Source of the DNA: XYD12-FULL-36-8 sp964613805
GTDB taxonomy: Bacteria > Bacteroidota > Ignavibacteria > Ignavibacteriales > Ignavibacteriaceae
Direction: 5' to 3'
NCBI GenBank assembly: GCA_964613805.1
Contig: CAZTJF010000012.1
Span: 54,733 to 118,732 of the forward strand
Length of the DNA: 64,000 nt
The notes below the pieces were generated by a model, which saw only the letters and a list, made by a program, of their open reading frames with translations, was not told the origin of the DNA and did not search any database. This document shows positions 53,546 through 63,184 of this stretch, piece after piece (the stretch's first letter is position 1; every line of letters starts with the position of its first letter). The translations under genes and the position numbers were made by a program.

Positions 53546-53689
53546 TTATTCATCACTTACGGTTAATTTTTTTCTTCCCTTTGCTCTTCTTCTCGCCAAA
53601 ACGCTTCTCCCGTTTTTAGATTTCATTCTCTCTCTAAAGCCGTGAGCATTTTTTCTCTTACGATTGCTTGGTTGATATGTTCTTTTCAT
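53546..53689 (-). CDS. rpmH: ribosomal protein bL34
   Basis: A 47-residue bL34 reading MKRTYQPSNRKRKNAHGFRE and then SKNGRSVLARRRAKGRKKLTVSDE, a near-complete match to the family. It is too short for most automatic callers at a 60-residue limit. It heads the minus-strand operon rpmH-rnpA-yidD-yidC next to the origin. Confidence 0.98.
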   Translation of the reverse strand: MKRTYQPSNRKRKNAHGFRERMKSKNGRSVLARRRAKGRKKLTVSDE

Positions 53690-53876
53690 TTAATTCCTAT
53701 TTCCTATTAAAAAGAGTTCAAAAATATACACTGACGCCCTAACAAACAAGAAAATAATATCTGTTCAATGCCCAGAACACCAAAACCAAAATAAATTTTA
53801 AATAAATAATTTGCTTTGAAGCTTAATACTTCATATTTTTTCATTCAGAGGGTCGTCAAAAATGTTGTTAGTTGTT

Positions 53877-53885
53877 TGTGGATAA
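53877..53885 (+). promoter_or_regulatory. DnaA box 1
   Basis: TGTGGATAA matches the DnaA box consensus (TTATCCACA on the other strand) exactly. Confidence 0.8.
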
Positions 53886-53890
53886 CTTTT

Positions 53891-53913
53891 ATTTGTGAAA
53901 ACGTTTCACAAAT
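53891..53913. promoter_or_regulatory. 23-bp palindrome beside DnaA box
   Basis: ATTTGTGAAA-ACG-TTTCACAAAT is a perfect 10-bp inverted repeat with a 3-base centre, six bases from DnaA box 1. The arms resemble an inverted parS half-site order (GTGAAA...TTTCAC). It could bind an origin regulator or a ParB-like protein; function is unknown. Confidence 0.5.
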
Positions 53914-54103
53914 ATTTGAAAGTCAAAACCAACACACCAAAGTAGAATTTTTGTGTGTGCTCGTTCTTAATGCCCCACAATTCTTTATTTTATAATGGGT
54001 TGTGACAACATCTTAATGTTGGCAACTTGTGAATAAAATTTATTTTAATTTATTAAAACGAGACGGAACCTCTTAAAATTAAATGGTTTATACTATTCCT
54101 TTT

Positions 54104-54112
54104 TGTGGATAA
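54104..54112 (+). promoter_or_regulatory. DnaA box 2 at dnaA start
   Basis: TGTGGATAA, exact match; overlaps a possible GTG start of dnaA (54105), so DnaA may also repress its own gene here. Confidence 0.75.
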
Positions 54113-54119
54113 TTCAAGC

Positions 54120-55514
54120 ATGCTTAACATTGGATTGATTTCTAAAGCACCATCGAAAAACTTAACCGAGGCATGGAACGATTTCCTAAAAGAAATCAAA
54201 AGTAATGTTACTCAAATGACTTTCAATACATGGTTTCTTCCTATCAAGCCGCTCGAGATGAACAATGGTTCTCTAAAAGTTCAGCTTCCCAGTCAGTTCT
54301 TTTGGGAATGGATAGATGAACATTATAAAAATCTAATCAGCAAGTCCATTCACACCGTTTTGGGTGAGCAAGTATCTCTGACATATGTGATTTCTGAAGA
54401 GGCAGAAATAAGTCAACCAGTTCAAGAAAAGCCAAGACAATTAGTTGAAACTATAAAGTCCTCACAACAAAAACCGGAGTTTAGCACATTTCTAAATCCT
54501 CGATATACTTTCGATAATTTTATTAAGGGTGAAAATAATCAATTAGCTCGCGCTGCAGCCACAGCAATTAGCGAAAACCCAGGCGGCACTTCTTTTAATC
54601 CACTGTTTATATATGGGGGAGTCGGGCTTGGTAAAACTCACTTAATGCAAGCTATAGGCAACAAAATCCTTGAGAACTTTTCAGATAAAAGAATCATTTA
54701 CCTTCCTTCCGACATTTTTACTGTACAATTTGTTGAAGCAATTAAATCTGATAAAGTAAATGAATTTTCAAGTTTCTATAGAAGCATGGACGTTTTAATA
54801 ATTGATGATATTCAGTTTTTAATCGGGAAGGAAAAAACACAGGATCTCTTTTTTCATATTTTTAATACTTTGCATCAGTCAAGAAAGCAAATCGTTTTAT
54901 CAAGCGACAAGCCGCCAAAAGATTTAAGGGGTTTGGATGAGAGATTGATTTCAAGATTTCAGTGGGGATTGATGGCTGACATTCAATCACCTGATCTTGA
55001 AACTAGACTTGCTATTCTAAAGAAAAAGTCTGAAGATTATGGATTAGTTGTTTCAAACGATATTTTAGAATATATCGCTAATAGCATTACTTCTAACATC
55101 AGAGAACTTGAGGGTTGTTTGATAAAGCTACTCGCAAACTCTTCTCTTAATTTAAAAGAAATAAATCTCGATCTAGCTAAAAGAACTGTTAAAGAAATCG
55201 CAACCGACAGGAAAATTAATGTCTCAATAGAAAATATTACTAAGGTCGTTTGCTCTGCTCTAAGCGTTGATGAAAATAAACTAAGAGATAAAACAAGAAA
55301 AAAGGAAGTCGTACTTGCACGGCAATTAGCCATGTTCTTCTCAAAGGAACTTACAAAATCCTCACTAAAAACGATTGGCCTGCATTTCGGAGGAAGAGAC
55401 CACTCTACTGTCATCCATGCTTGTAATTCTATCGAAAATCTCCAGCAATCAGACACTAATATTAAACTTCTTGTGGAGAATTTAAGAAGCCAAATCGAGT
55501 TGGTTTGTTCATAA
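54120..55514 (+). CDS. dnaA: chromosomal replication initiator DnaA
   Basis: A 464-residue initiator. Domain I (WNDFLKEIKSNVTQMTFNTWFLP) is followed by a variable linker and the AAA+ domain III with Walker A GGVGLGKTHLMQ and Walker B VLIIDDIQFL. Domain IV binds DnaA boxes, with the signature GGRDHSTVIHACNSI. ATG 54120 is chosen over GTG 54105 because the latter is covered by a perfect DnaA box; five residues are at stake. It is the first gene of dnaA-dnaN-recF-dciA-gyrB-gyrA. Confidence 0.97.
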   Translation: MLNIGLISKAPSKNLTEAWNDFLKEIKSNVTQMTFNTWFLPIKPLEMNNGSLKVQLPSQFFWEWIDEHYKNLISKSIHTVLGEQVSLTYVISEEAEISQPVQEKPRQLVETIKSSQQKPEFSTFLNPRYTFDNFIKGENNQLARAAATAISENPGGTSFNPLFIYGGVGLGKTHLMQAIGNKILENFSDKRIIYLPSDIFTVQFVEAIKSDKVNEFSSFYRSMDVLIIDDIQFLIGKEKTQDLFFHIFNTLHQSRKQIVLSSDKPPKDLRGLDERLISRFQWGLMADIQSPDLETRLAILKKKSEDYGLVVSNDILEYIANSITSNIRELEGCLIKLLANSSLNLKEINLDLAKRTVKEIATDRKINVSIENITKVVCSALSVDENKLRDKTRKKEVVLARQLAMFFSKELTKSSLKTIGLHFGGRDHSTVIHACNSIENLQQSDTNIKLLVENLRSQIELVCS

Positions 55515-55938
55515 TTTGTAAAAATTTATTAACGCTTAAGTGTTGAAAGAATGTCGCCTATTTGTTGACAATCAATTCTTATTAACACTCTGTGTTTTAT
55601 ATTCATTTAACTTCTTAATTATTAACAAGCCAATTATTTTTTTTCTTGATTTAATAATCAAAAAGAAAACTAATTGATATTATAAACATATCAACGTTCT
55701 TATTATTAAAATTAAAATATTTTTTATTTATTTATTTAAAATAATAAGCTCATTTTGTGTGGATAATTTTTCAATGGAGTATTAAAAAAGTTATCTTGAA
55801 TAAAAAGCATGAGCGCATCTTTTTGTTTATTTCTTATGCGGGTAAGTAAACTAAACAATTAAGAAATAATAGTTACCAACAGCATTGAGATTTGCGTATG
55901 CTTTTGCTAATTTTGTATGATTTTTAGGAGAAAATTAA
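55515..55938. other. dnaA-dnaN intergenic region: right half of probable oriC
   Basis: This 424-base gap is very AT-rich (long runs such as TTATTTATTTATTTAAAATAATAAG) and carries a perfect DnaA box at 55758-55766. AT-rich DNA after a DnaA box is the usual layout of a DNA unwinding element. Together with the boxes before dnaA it suggests a bipartite origin. Confidence 0.7.
55758..55766 (+). promoter_or_regulatory. DnaA box 3
   Basis: TGTGGATAA, exact match, in the dnaA-dnaN gap. Confidence 0.8.
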
Positions 55939-57048
55939 ATGGAATTTAAAGTAAACAGCAAGGTTCTGGAGAAACTTCTTTCGAGAATAATTCCAGCCGT
56001 ACCAAGCCGCACACCAATGCCGATTTTAGAGAATTTTTTATTCGAAATAAAGGATGGTGCGTTGGTAGTTAGCGCAACGGATTTGGAAATTGCTCTTAAG
56101 GCATCAATTAATGTTGCTGCTGAGTCTAATGTTAAAATGGTTGTTCCAGCACGCCTGCTGTACGATGTGATTAGAAGTTTAGATGAAACCCAAATTCATT
56201 TCGAAAATTCTCCTAATTTAAAACTAAAATTAAAAACCGACTTTGGAACATATAACATTGGTTATTCCTCACACGATGATTTTCCGGCAATACCTTTAGT
56301 TAGTCGCGAAAAAGAAATTGTGATTAGCGGAACTGATTTGAAGAGAGCAATTGATCAAACATCATTTGCCATGAGCAAAGAGGATATGCGTCCTGCAATG
56401 ACTGGAACTCTTCTAGAATTTTCAAATGATGGACTGAGATTTGTAACAACAGATGGTCATCGTCTAGTAAAATATGCGTATAAAAGTATTAAATCAGAAA
56501 AAAGCGAGCAGTATATCATTCCCGAACGAGCCATCTCCGTTTTGTCCAAACTGTTAACTGAGACAGATGTTAAAATTTATTTAAGCAAAACAAACATTTC
56601 ATTTCAGATGGGTGAACTTGAATTTATTACAAGACTGATCGGCGAAAAGTATCCTGCTTATAATAGCGTTATTCCTCTTGAGAACGAAAACACATTGAAA
56701 ATTAAAACAAGTGAACTACTTGCCTCAGTTAGAAGAATGCTTTTGTTTTCTAGTTCAAATTCTAAGCAAGTCAAGTTTACATTGAAACAAGACAATCTCG
56801 AAGTATCAGCCGAAGACATTGATCGGGGTTCAAATGCTGTTGAAAATATTTTGTGTGAGTATAAGGGCGAACCAATGGAAATAGGTTTTAATACAGCATA
56901 TGTTAATGATGTTTTGTCGCATGTAAATGATGATAATGTGATATTTAAATTACATTCACCTACCAAAGCCTGTATAGTTGAACCAACCAAAATAAAAGAT
57001 ACCGAAGAACTTTTATTGCTTTTAATGCCGGTTCGATTGAATAATTAG
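55939..57048 (+). CDS. dnaN: DNA polymerase III beta sliding clamp
   Basis: A 369-residue clamp with three similar domains (start MEFKVNSKVLEKLLSRIIPAVPSRTPMPILENFLFE; end ELLLLLMPVRLNN, the conserved C-terminal P-x-R motif). It forms a ring that holds polymerase III on DNA. AGGAGAAAAT precedes the ATG. Confidence 0.98.
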   Translation: MEFKVNSKVLEKLLSRIIPAVPSRTPMPILENFLFEIKDGALVVSATDLEIALKASINVAAESNVKMVVPARLLYDVIRSLDETQIHFENSPNLKLKLKTDFGTYNIGYSSHDDFPAIPLVSREKEIVISGTDLKRAIDQTSFAMSKEDMRPAMTGTLLEFSNDGLRFVTTDGHRLVKYAYKSIKSEKSEQYIIPERAISVLSKLLTETDVKIYLSKTNISFQMGELEFITRLIGEKYPAYNSVIPLENENTLKIKTSELLASVRRMLLFSSSNSKQVKFTLKQDNLEVSAEDIDRGSNAVENILCEYKGEPMEIGFNTAYVNDVLSHVNDDNVIFKLHSPTKACIVEPTKIKDTEELLLLLMPVRLNN

Positions 57049-57050
57049 TA

Positions 57051-58160
57051 ATGATTTTGACCTCCATTAAACTAAAAAATTTTAGATGTCATAAAGATAT
57101 TTCACTAAATTTTTCAGATAATCTGAATTATATAGTTGGAGGAAACGGTCAGGGCAAAACAGCAATACTCGAAGCTATTTACTACTTATGTACCACTAAA
57201 AGTCATAATACAAACTCCGACGGAGAGGTTTTATGCTTCGGGGAAGAATTTTTTGAAATAAAAGGAAACTTTAAAAATCTTGTTAATGATGAGGTGAGAA
57301 TAATATATTCTGCGGCAGAGGCAAAGAAATCTTATTTGCAAAACGGAAAACAAAAGCATCGCTTATCCGAAGTAATCGGGCATTATCCCATTGTGCTGCT
57401 AACACCTGCTGATCATTCAGTTACCTCGGGCTATCCAGCAGATAGAAGAAAATTTATTGATTCTATTTATTGCCAAGCATCGGCAGCTTATATGGAACTT
57501 ATAATTGATTATAACAAGACAGTTAAACAAAGAGCTGCTCACCTAAACAGTATAAAAGAAAGCAGATCTAAAAATCTAAGTGAACTAGATGCATGGACGC
57601 AAAAATTATTAGAATCAGGTTTAGATATTATTAACCTAAGAAATAATTTCTTTAATGAATTTGAGCCGTTTGTTAAACTTGCATATAAAGAAATTTTGGA
57701 TGAGCAGGAAATTCCGGGAATAAAATATTTTTATCTTGGCGGATATGATGGCTTAGATATTGGTGGTCGGTTCCTCGAACTGCTGGAATCTAAAAAAGAT
57801 GATGAATTGAGAAGAGGCATGTGTTTGGTAGGTCCGCATAAAGATGATTTTATTTTTAGTATTAACGGGATAAACCTTAAAACCTTTGGCTCTCAAGGTC
57901 AGCATAAAACCTTTCAGGTTGCATTAAGATTTGCAGAATTTTTTTATCTAAAAGAAAAAACTGGCAAAGCCCCTATCTTTTTATTAGATGATGTTTTTGG
58001 TGAGCTTGACACTGCCCGCTCAATTCGCATAAGTGAAAATTTAAGCAGAGTTGGGCAAACATTTATTACCCTTACGGATTTTACAGATATTTCTTATTTG
58101 CGAAAACAAAGCTGCGATATGGTTATTAAACTCGCAGAAGGAAATATTGTATATGCCTGA
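57051..58160 (+). CDS. recF: DNA recombination protein RecF
   Basis: A 369-residue ABC-type ATPase with Walker A GGNGQGKTAILEAIYYL, the RecF signature SSGYPADRRKFIDS-like segment (SGYPADRRKFIDSIYC), the ABC signature GSQGQHKTFQVALRF and Walker B IFLLDDVFGELD. It loads RecA at gapped DNA with RecO and RecR. It starts 3 bases after dnaN and overlaps dciA by eight bases. Confidence 0.97.
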   Translation: MILTSIKLKNFRCHKDISLNFSDNLNYIVGGNGQGKTAILEAIYYLCTTKSHNTNSDGEVLCFGEEFFEIKGNFKNLVNDEVRIIYSAAEAKKSYLQNGKQKHRLSEVIGHYPIVLLTPADHSVTSGYPADRRKFIDSIYCQASAAYMELIIDYNKTVKQRAAHLNSIKESRSKNLSELDAWTQKLLESGLDIINLRNNFFNEFEPFVKLAYKEILDEQEIPGIKYFYLGGYDGLDIGGRFLELLESKKDDELRRGMCLVGPHKDDFIFSINGINLKTFGSQGQHKTFQVALRFAEFFYLKEKTGKAPIFLLDDVFGELDTARSIRISENLSRVGQTFITLTDFTDISYLRKQSCDMVIKLAEGNIVYA

Positions 58161-58440
58161 AAGTTTTCTAAGCATTTCGGAAATAATAAATAAGGAGCCG
58201 GGATTTGAAAAACTTAGACGAGTTATTAAACAGCATGATGTAATGGAGGGTTTTTACAAAATATTTCCCGATTTGAAAAAGATAGCTTCACCGGTCAAAA
58301 TAGAAAAAAAAATTTTACATCTTAAGGTGGTTAATGCGGCTTGGAGAAGCGAGCTTAAGTTCAATCAAAAAACAATTATTGAAAAAATAAATACCTTTTA
58401 TGGCGAGGAAATTATAAAGGGTATACGTCTTCAATCGTAA
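58153..58440 (+). CDS. dciA: DciA-type replicative helicase loader (DUF721)
   Basis: A 95-residue DUF721 protein (MPESFLSISEIINKEPGFEK..., KVVNAAWRSELKFNQKTIIEKIN). DciA is the ancestral loader of the DnaB helicase in bacteria lacking DnaC/DnaI. I start at ATG 58153, eight bases inside recF, because it gives the normal DUF721 start; the longer frame from 58051 reads through recF code. The recF-DUF721-gyrB order is typical of this gene. Confidence 0.85.
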   Translation: MPESFLSISEIINKEPGFEKLRRVIKQHDVMEGFYKIFPDLKKIASPVKIEKKILHLKVVNAAWRSELKFNQKTIIEKINTFYGEEIIKGIRLQS

Positions 58441-58469
58441 AACAATTTTTAATATAAACAAGAATTAAA

Positions 58470-60440
58470 ATGACTAATAACAAAAACGGCAACGAATACA
58501 GCGCCAAAAGTATTAATGTTCTTAAGGGACTGGAAGCAGTCCGAAAAAGACCTGCAATGTACATCGGCGATGTAAGCACGCGCGGTCTGCACCATCTGGT
58601 TAACGAGGTTGTTGATAACAGTATAGATGAAGCAATGGCTGGCTTCGCCGATCTAATCGAAATTACCATTCATGAGAATGAAACGGTTAGCGTACAAGAC
58701 AACGGACGCGGCATACCCGTTGATCTTCATCCCGAAGAAAAAAAGTCTGCGCTCGAAGTTGTTATGACAGTACTTCACGCCGGCGGTAAATTTGATAAAA
58801 ATTCTTATAAAGTATCCGGCGGATTGCATGGGGTAGGTGTCTCAGTTGTAAACGCACTTTCGGAGTGGCTTAAAGTTGAGGTCAAAAGAGATGGCAAAAT
58901 TTATTTTCAAGAGTATAAGAAGGGAGTTGCTGTAAAACCCGTAAAGGAAATAGGAACGGTTAGGAAAAACGAAACGGGAACAACGGTAACCTTTAAACCA
59001 GATGCCGATATTTTTAAGGTAATAAAATTCAAGTTTGAAACTCTGGCAGAAAGAATGCGCGAGCTTGCCTACCTTAACAAAAACATCACTATAAAAATTA
59101 AGGATGAAAGAAATGGCGGGGAGGAAGAGACGTTTCATTTCAAGGGCGGCTTAATCGAGTTTGTTAAATATCTGGATGAAACACGATCACCCCTGCATAA
59201 GACAGTTTATATTGAGGGAGAAAAAGATAAAACACCCATTGAAATTGCTTTCCAGTACAGCGAAGATTATCAGGAAAATATTTTTTCTTACGTTAACAAT
59301 ATTAATACTCATGAGGGTGGAACCCATCTTGTTGGATTTAAAACTGCTCTAACAAGAACATTAAATAACTATGCTGCAAAAAATGGCTTGATTAAGGATG
59401 ATAAAATCCAGCTAACAGGTGACGATTTTAGAGAAGGGCTAACAGCGGTAATTTCAGTAAAAGTTGCAGAGCCGCAGTTCGAGGGGCAGACAAAAACCAA
59501 GCTGGGCAACAGCGAAACTAAATCCGCAGTAGAAATGCTCGTTGGTGAAAAGCTTGCAGAACACTTAGAAGAAAATCCATCTGTTGGAAAAAAGATAATT
59601 GAAAAATGTATGCGGGCAGCAGAAGCCCGTGAAGCTGCACGTAAGGCGAGGGATTTGGCAAGAAGAAAAAATGCATTGGACAACATGAACCTCCCAGGCA
59701 AGCTTGCTGATTGCTCAATAACAGATCCGGAACATTGTGAAATATATATAGTTGAGGGTGATTCTGCCGGTGGTTCTGCAAAGCAGGGAAGAGACAGAAG
59801 ATTTCAGGCAATACTTCCTCTGAAGGGCAAGATACTCAATGTTGAGAAAGCGAAGCTCAATAAAATTTTAGAGAATAATGAAATCAAAGCAATTATTTCG
59901 GCAATTGGTGCAGGGTTGGGCGCAGACTTTGATCACCTAAAAGCAAGATATGGAAAAATTATTTTAATGACAGATGCCGATGTTGATGGAAGCCATATTC
60001 GTACGTTACTCCTCACGTTTTTATATCGCCACATGAAAGACCTAATTGCTTCCGGGAAAGTTTACATTGCCCAGCCGCCGCTTTATAAAGTTAAGAAAGG
60101 AAAACAAGAGTTCTACGCATTTGATGAAAAAGAAAGAGATGAAATAATTAAACGATTAAAGGGAAATGGAAAGGAAGTCGTTGAGGAAAAACCAGAAGAA
60201 TTGACAGAAGAAGGACACACAAAGGGTTTGGCGATTTCAAGATATAAGGGACTCGGCGAAATGAATCCTTTGCAACTATGGGAAACAACAATGAATCCAG
60301 AAACTCGAACGGTTCTTCAGGTGACAATAGAAAGCGCTGCTGCAGCTGATAAAATATTTGAAACCCTTATGGGCGACGCAGTGGAGCCGCGCAAAGAATT
60401 TATTGAGAAGCATGCTAAGTATGCTAATTTGGATATTTAA
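58470..60440 (+). CDS. gyrB: DNA gyrase subunit B
   Basis: A 656-residue GyrB: ATPase domain (VLKGLEAVRKRPAMYIGD, DNGRGIPVD, GGLHGVGVSVVNALS), transducer, and TOPRIM domain with EGDSAGGSAKQGRDRRFQA and the acidic DADVDGSHIRTLLL. It gives the ATP-driven part of gyrase negative supercoiling. It lies 29 bases after dciA. Confidence 0.98.
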   Translation: MTNNKNGNEYSAKSINVLKGLEAVRKRPAMYIGDVSTRGLHHLVNEVVDNSIDEAMAGFADLIEITIHENETVSVQDNGRGIPVDLHPEEKKSALEVVMTVLHAGGKFDKNSYKVSGGLHGVGVSVVNALSEWLKVEVKRDGKIYFQEYKKGVAVKPVKEIGTVRKNETGTTVTFKPDADIFKVIKFKFETLAERMRELAYLNKNITIKIKDERNGGEEETFHFKGGLIEFVKYLDETRSPLHKTVYIEGEKDKTPIEIAFQYSEDYQENIFSYVNNINTHEGGTHLVGFKTALTRTLNNYAAKNGLIKDDKIQLTGDDFREGLTAVISVKVAEPQFEGQTKTKLGNSETKSAVEMLVGEKLAEHLEENPSVGKKIIEKCMRAAEAREAARKARDLARRKNALDNMNLPGKLADCSITDPEHCEIYIVEGDSAGGSAKQGRDRRFQAILPLKGKILNVEKAKLNKILENNEIKAIISAIGAGLGADFDHLKARYGKIILMTDADVDGSHIRTLLLTFLYRHMKDLIASGKVYIAQPPLYKVKKGKQEFYAFDEKERDEIIKRLKGNGKEVVEEKPEELTEEGHTKGLAISRYKGLGEMNPLQLWETTMNPETRTVLQVTIESAAAADKIFETLMGDAVEPRKEFIEKHAKYANLDI

Positions 60441-60480
60441 AAAATCAACCAGATAAAAACTTTTTATTAGATACATTCTT

Positions 60481-62940
60481 ATGACAACAATATTTGAAAA
60501 AATAATTCCAGTATCTCTCGAAGAAGAAATGAAATCTTCTTACATAGATTATGCAATGAGCGTAATTGTGGCTCGTGCATTACCTGATGTTAGAGACGGA
60601 CTTAAACCGGTTCATCGCCGCGTACTTTTTGGAATGCATGAACTCGGTGTTCAGTTCAATAAGCCGTATAAAAAATCAGCAAGAATTGTTGGAGAGGTTC
60701 TCGGTAAATATCATCCGCACGGTGATACTGCAGTTTATGATTCGATGGTGCGAATGGTACAAGATTTTTCGCTTCGTTATCCTTTGGTTGATGGGCAGGG
60801 AAATTTTGGTTCGATTGACGGAGATTCACCGGCGGCAATGAGATATACCGAGGCGCGGCTTGCCCGAATGGCTGATGAGATGCTTCGCGATCTTGATAAA
60901 AATACCGTCGGATTTCTTCCCAACTTTGATGATTCTCTTCAAGAGCCGGTTGTTCTTCCGGCATACTTGCCGAATCTTTTAGTTAATGGTGCAAGCGGTA
61001 TTGCGGTTGGAATGGCAACAAACATTCCTCCGCATAATTTAGGTGAAGTTGTAGATGGCTTGGTAGCCCTGATTGATAGCCCAAAGCTTACGTCAGAGGA
61101 TTTAATGAAATATGTGAAAGCACCAGATTTTCCAACAGGCGGAATAATCTATGGTTTTGATGGAGTAAAAGAAGCTCTTACAACCGGCAGAGGAAGAATA
61201 ATTCTCAGAGCCAAGGCGAACATTGAAACGCTGAAGAATGAAAGAGAAAACATTGTAATCACAGAAATCCCTTATCAAGTTAATAAATCAGCATTAATAG
61301 AAAAGATTGCCGAGCTGGTCCGCGCCGGCAGCATTGTTGGTATTTCAAACATCAGAGACGAATCTGATAGAGATGGATTGCGAGTTGTTATTGAAATGAA
61401 ACGGGATGGACAGCCCGCAGTAACACTAAACCAGCTTTTCAAGCACACACAAATGCAGGTTACGTTTGGTGTAATTATGCTTGCATTGGTTAACGGTGTA
61501 CCAAAGGTTCTGAATATTCAGCAGATGATGCAATACTTTCTTGACCACAGAATGGATGTGTTGATACGCAGAACTAAATTTGATCTTGATGCAGCCGAAC
61601 GACGAGCACACATTCTTGAGGGATATATTATTGCTCTGGATAATATTGATGCGGTGATCGAGACAATTAAAAAATCAAAAGACACAGAGACTGCAAAAGT
61701 TAACCTGATGAAAAAGTTTAAGCTTTCGGAAATTCAGGCGAAAGCAATCCTTGACATGAGGTTACAGCGACTCACTGGTCTTGAGAGAAAGAAAATCGAA
61801 GACGAGTACAAAGAGACAATTAAACTGATTGAAAAACTTAAAGGAATTCTTGACAGCGAAAAGAAACGAAAGCAAATAATTAAAGACGAACTTTTAATTA
61901 TCCGAGAAAAATATGCGGATGAAAGGCGGACAGAAATAATCCGGGACTACAAAGAATTTTCTCTCGAGGACATTATAGCCGAAGAAGATGTTGTGGTAAC
62001 TATTTCTCATCAAGGTTTTATTAAAAGATTTCCCGTTAGTGGTTATAGAAGACAATCCCGCGGAGGAAAAGGTGTAACCGGTGCCGGTACAAAAGATGAC
62101 GATTTTATTGAACATATGTTCATTGCATCGACGCATCATTACATAATGTTCTTTACCGACAAAGGAAAATGTTATTGGCTGAAAGTTCACGAAATTCCTG
62201 AGGGCGGACGTGCTGCACGAGGAAGGTCGGTAGTAAATCTTCTTGAAAAGGATCCGGAAGAAAACATAAACGCTTTCATTACCGTAAAAGAATTCAAAGA
62301 TGATGCATACTTACTAATGGCAACCGAAAGAGGCACGGTTAAAAAAACAGTGCTTTCTGCATATGGAAATGTGCGCAAGGGAGGAATTAACGCAATCAAT
62401 CTTGCCCCTGGCGATAACCTTATTGCTGTTAAAATGACAGATGGAAACAATGATATTGTTCTTGGGACAAGAAATGGGTTTGCGGTTAGGTTCAACGAGA
62501 AAGATGTGCGCGATATGGGCAGAACCGCCACCGGTGTTCGCGGAGTTCGATTGACCAAAGGCGATCATGTGGTTGGTTTAATTGTGATAAAAAGAAACGA
62601 TACAATTCTTGTTGTCACTGAAAATGGTTATGGTAAAAGATCCGATATTAATGATTACAGAATAACAAGACGCGGAGGTAAAGGAGTAATTACAGTTAAA
62701 ACAACAGAGAAGGTCGGCAAGATGATTGCTATGATGGATGTTGTGGATGGTGATGAATTAGTTATTATATCGTCTCATGGAATGGTGATTAGACAAAGCG
62801 TAAAAGATATTCGTGTGATGGGAAGAAACACTCAAGGCGTGAGAGTTATACGGCTAAACGATGGAGATCAAATTGCGGACATTGCTAAAGTTGTACCTGA
62901 AGACGAAGAAGACAATATTGTTGAAACAACCACAAGCTAA
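60481..62940 (+). CDS. gyrA: DNA gyrase subunit A
   Basis: An 819-residue GyrA. The catalytic tyrosine is in AAMRYTEARL. The quinolone region reads HPHGDTAVYDSMVRMVQDF, with Thr in the position of the common Ser83 and Asp at position 87. The C-terminal beta-pinwheel carries the GyrA box QSRGGKG and repeated G-x-G-V-R motifs (GVRGVRLTKGD, GVRVIRLNDGD). It wraps and cuts DNA with GyrB, which it follows by 40 bases. Confidence 0.98.
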   Translation: MTTIFEKIIPVSLEEEMKSSYIDYAMSVIVARALPDVRDGLKPVHRRVLFGMHELGVQFNKPYKKSARIVGEVLGKYHPHGDTAVYDSMVRMVQDFSLRYPLVDGQGNFGSIDGDSPAAMRYTEARLARMADEMLRDLDKNTVGFLPNFDDSLQEPVVLPAYLPNLLVNGASGIAVGMATNIPPHNLGEVVDGLVALIDSPKLTSEDLMKYVKAPDFPTGGIIYGFDGVKEALTTGRGRIILRAKANIETLKNERENIVITEIPYQVNKSALIEKIAELVRAGSIVGISNIRDESDRDGLRVVIEMKRDGQPAVTLNQLFKHTQMQVTFGVIMLALVNGVPKVLNIQQMMQYFLDHRMDVLIRRTKFDLDAAERRAHILEGYIIALDNIDAVIETIKKSKDTETAKVNLMKKFKLSEIQAKAILDMRLQRLTGLERKKIEDEYKETIKLIEKLKGILDSEKKRKQIIKDELLIIREKYADERRTEIIRDYKEFSLEDIIAEEDVVVTISHQGFIKRFPVSGYRRQSRGGKGVTGAGTKDDDFIEHMFIASTHHYIMFFTDKGKCYWLKVHEIPEGGRAARGRSVVNLLEKDPEENINAFITVKEFKDDAYLLMATERGTVKKTVLSAYGNVRKGGINAINLAPGDNLIAVKMTDGNNDIVLGTRNGFAVRFNEKDVRDMGRTATGVRGVRLTKGDHVVGLIVIKRNDTILVVTENGYGKRSDINDYRITRRGGKGVITVKTTEKVGKMIAMMDVVDGDELVIISSHGMVIRQSVKDIRVMGRNTQGVRVIRLNDGDQIADIAKVVPEDEEDNIVETTTS

Positions 62941-62969
62941 CGAAAGCAATCACACATAATTTATTTATA

Positions 62970-63007
62970 AGGGGAGCGTCAATTGCGTTCCTGTAATTTT
63001 TTTATTT
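62970..63007 (+). terminator. probable terminator after gyrA
   Basis: GGAGCG (62973-62978) pairs with CGTTCC (62986-62991), one G-T pair, followed by TGTAATTTTTTTATTT. It lies 33 bases after the gyrA stop. Confidence 0.5.
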
Positions 63008-63184
63008 GGACTAATATAACCTTTCGACAAATATTAGTTAAGTCTCTTTCCAGCTCGTTCCGTGTCTTAAAATTTTAAGACAAATAATTTACACGTAATT
63101 ATTACCATGCCATGCTAATCTCAAAATTCAACATTTAAAAAGTTCATTTGAGGCAACATTTATATTGTCCAAATATGTGTTGCG

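Larger units (their letters stand above)
53690..54119. other. rpmH-dnaA intergenic region: left half of probable oriC
   Basis: This 430-base AT-rich gap between divergent rpmH and dnaA has a perfect DnaA box TGTGGATAA at 53877-53885, another at 54104-54112, a one-mismatch copy TGTGAATAA at 54028-54036, a 23-base palindrome (53891-53913) and a CAACAT-CTTA-ATGTTG hairpin (about 54006-54021). This is the expected place and content for an origin in bacteria with the dnaA-dnaN-recF-gyrB order. Confidence 0.75.

Noticed and set aside
53690..55938. Any tRNA or rRNA gene near the origin
   Set aside because: I looked for tRNA-like and rRNA-like stretches here and elsewhere in the window and saw none.
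58051..58152. Longer DciA reading from inside recF
   Set aside because: This part is simply recF code in another frame.
60656..60964. Long minus-strand frames inside gyrA and gyrB
   Set aside because: They are antisense shadows of highly biased coding sequence.
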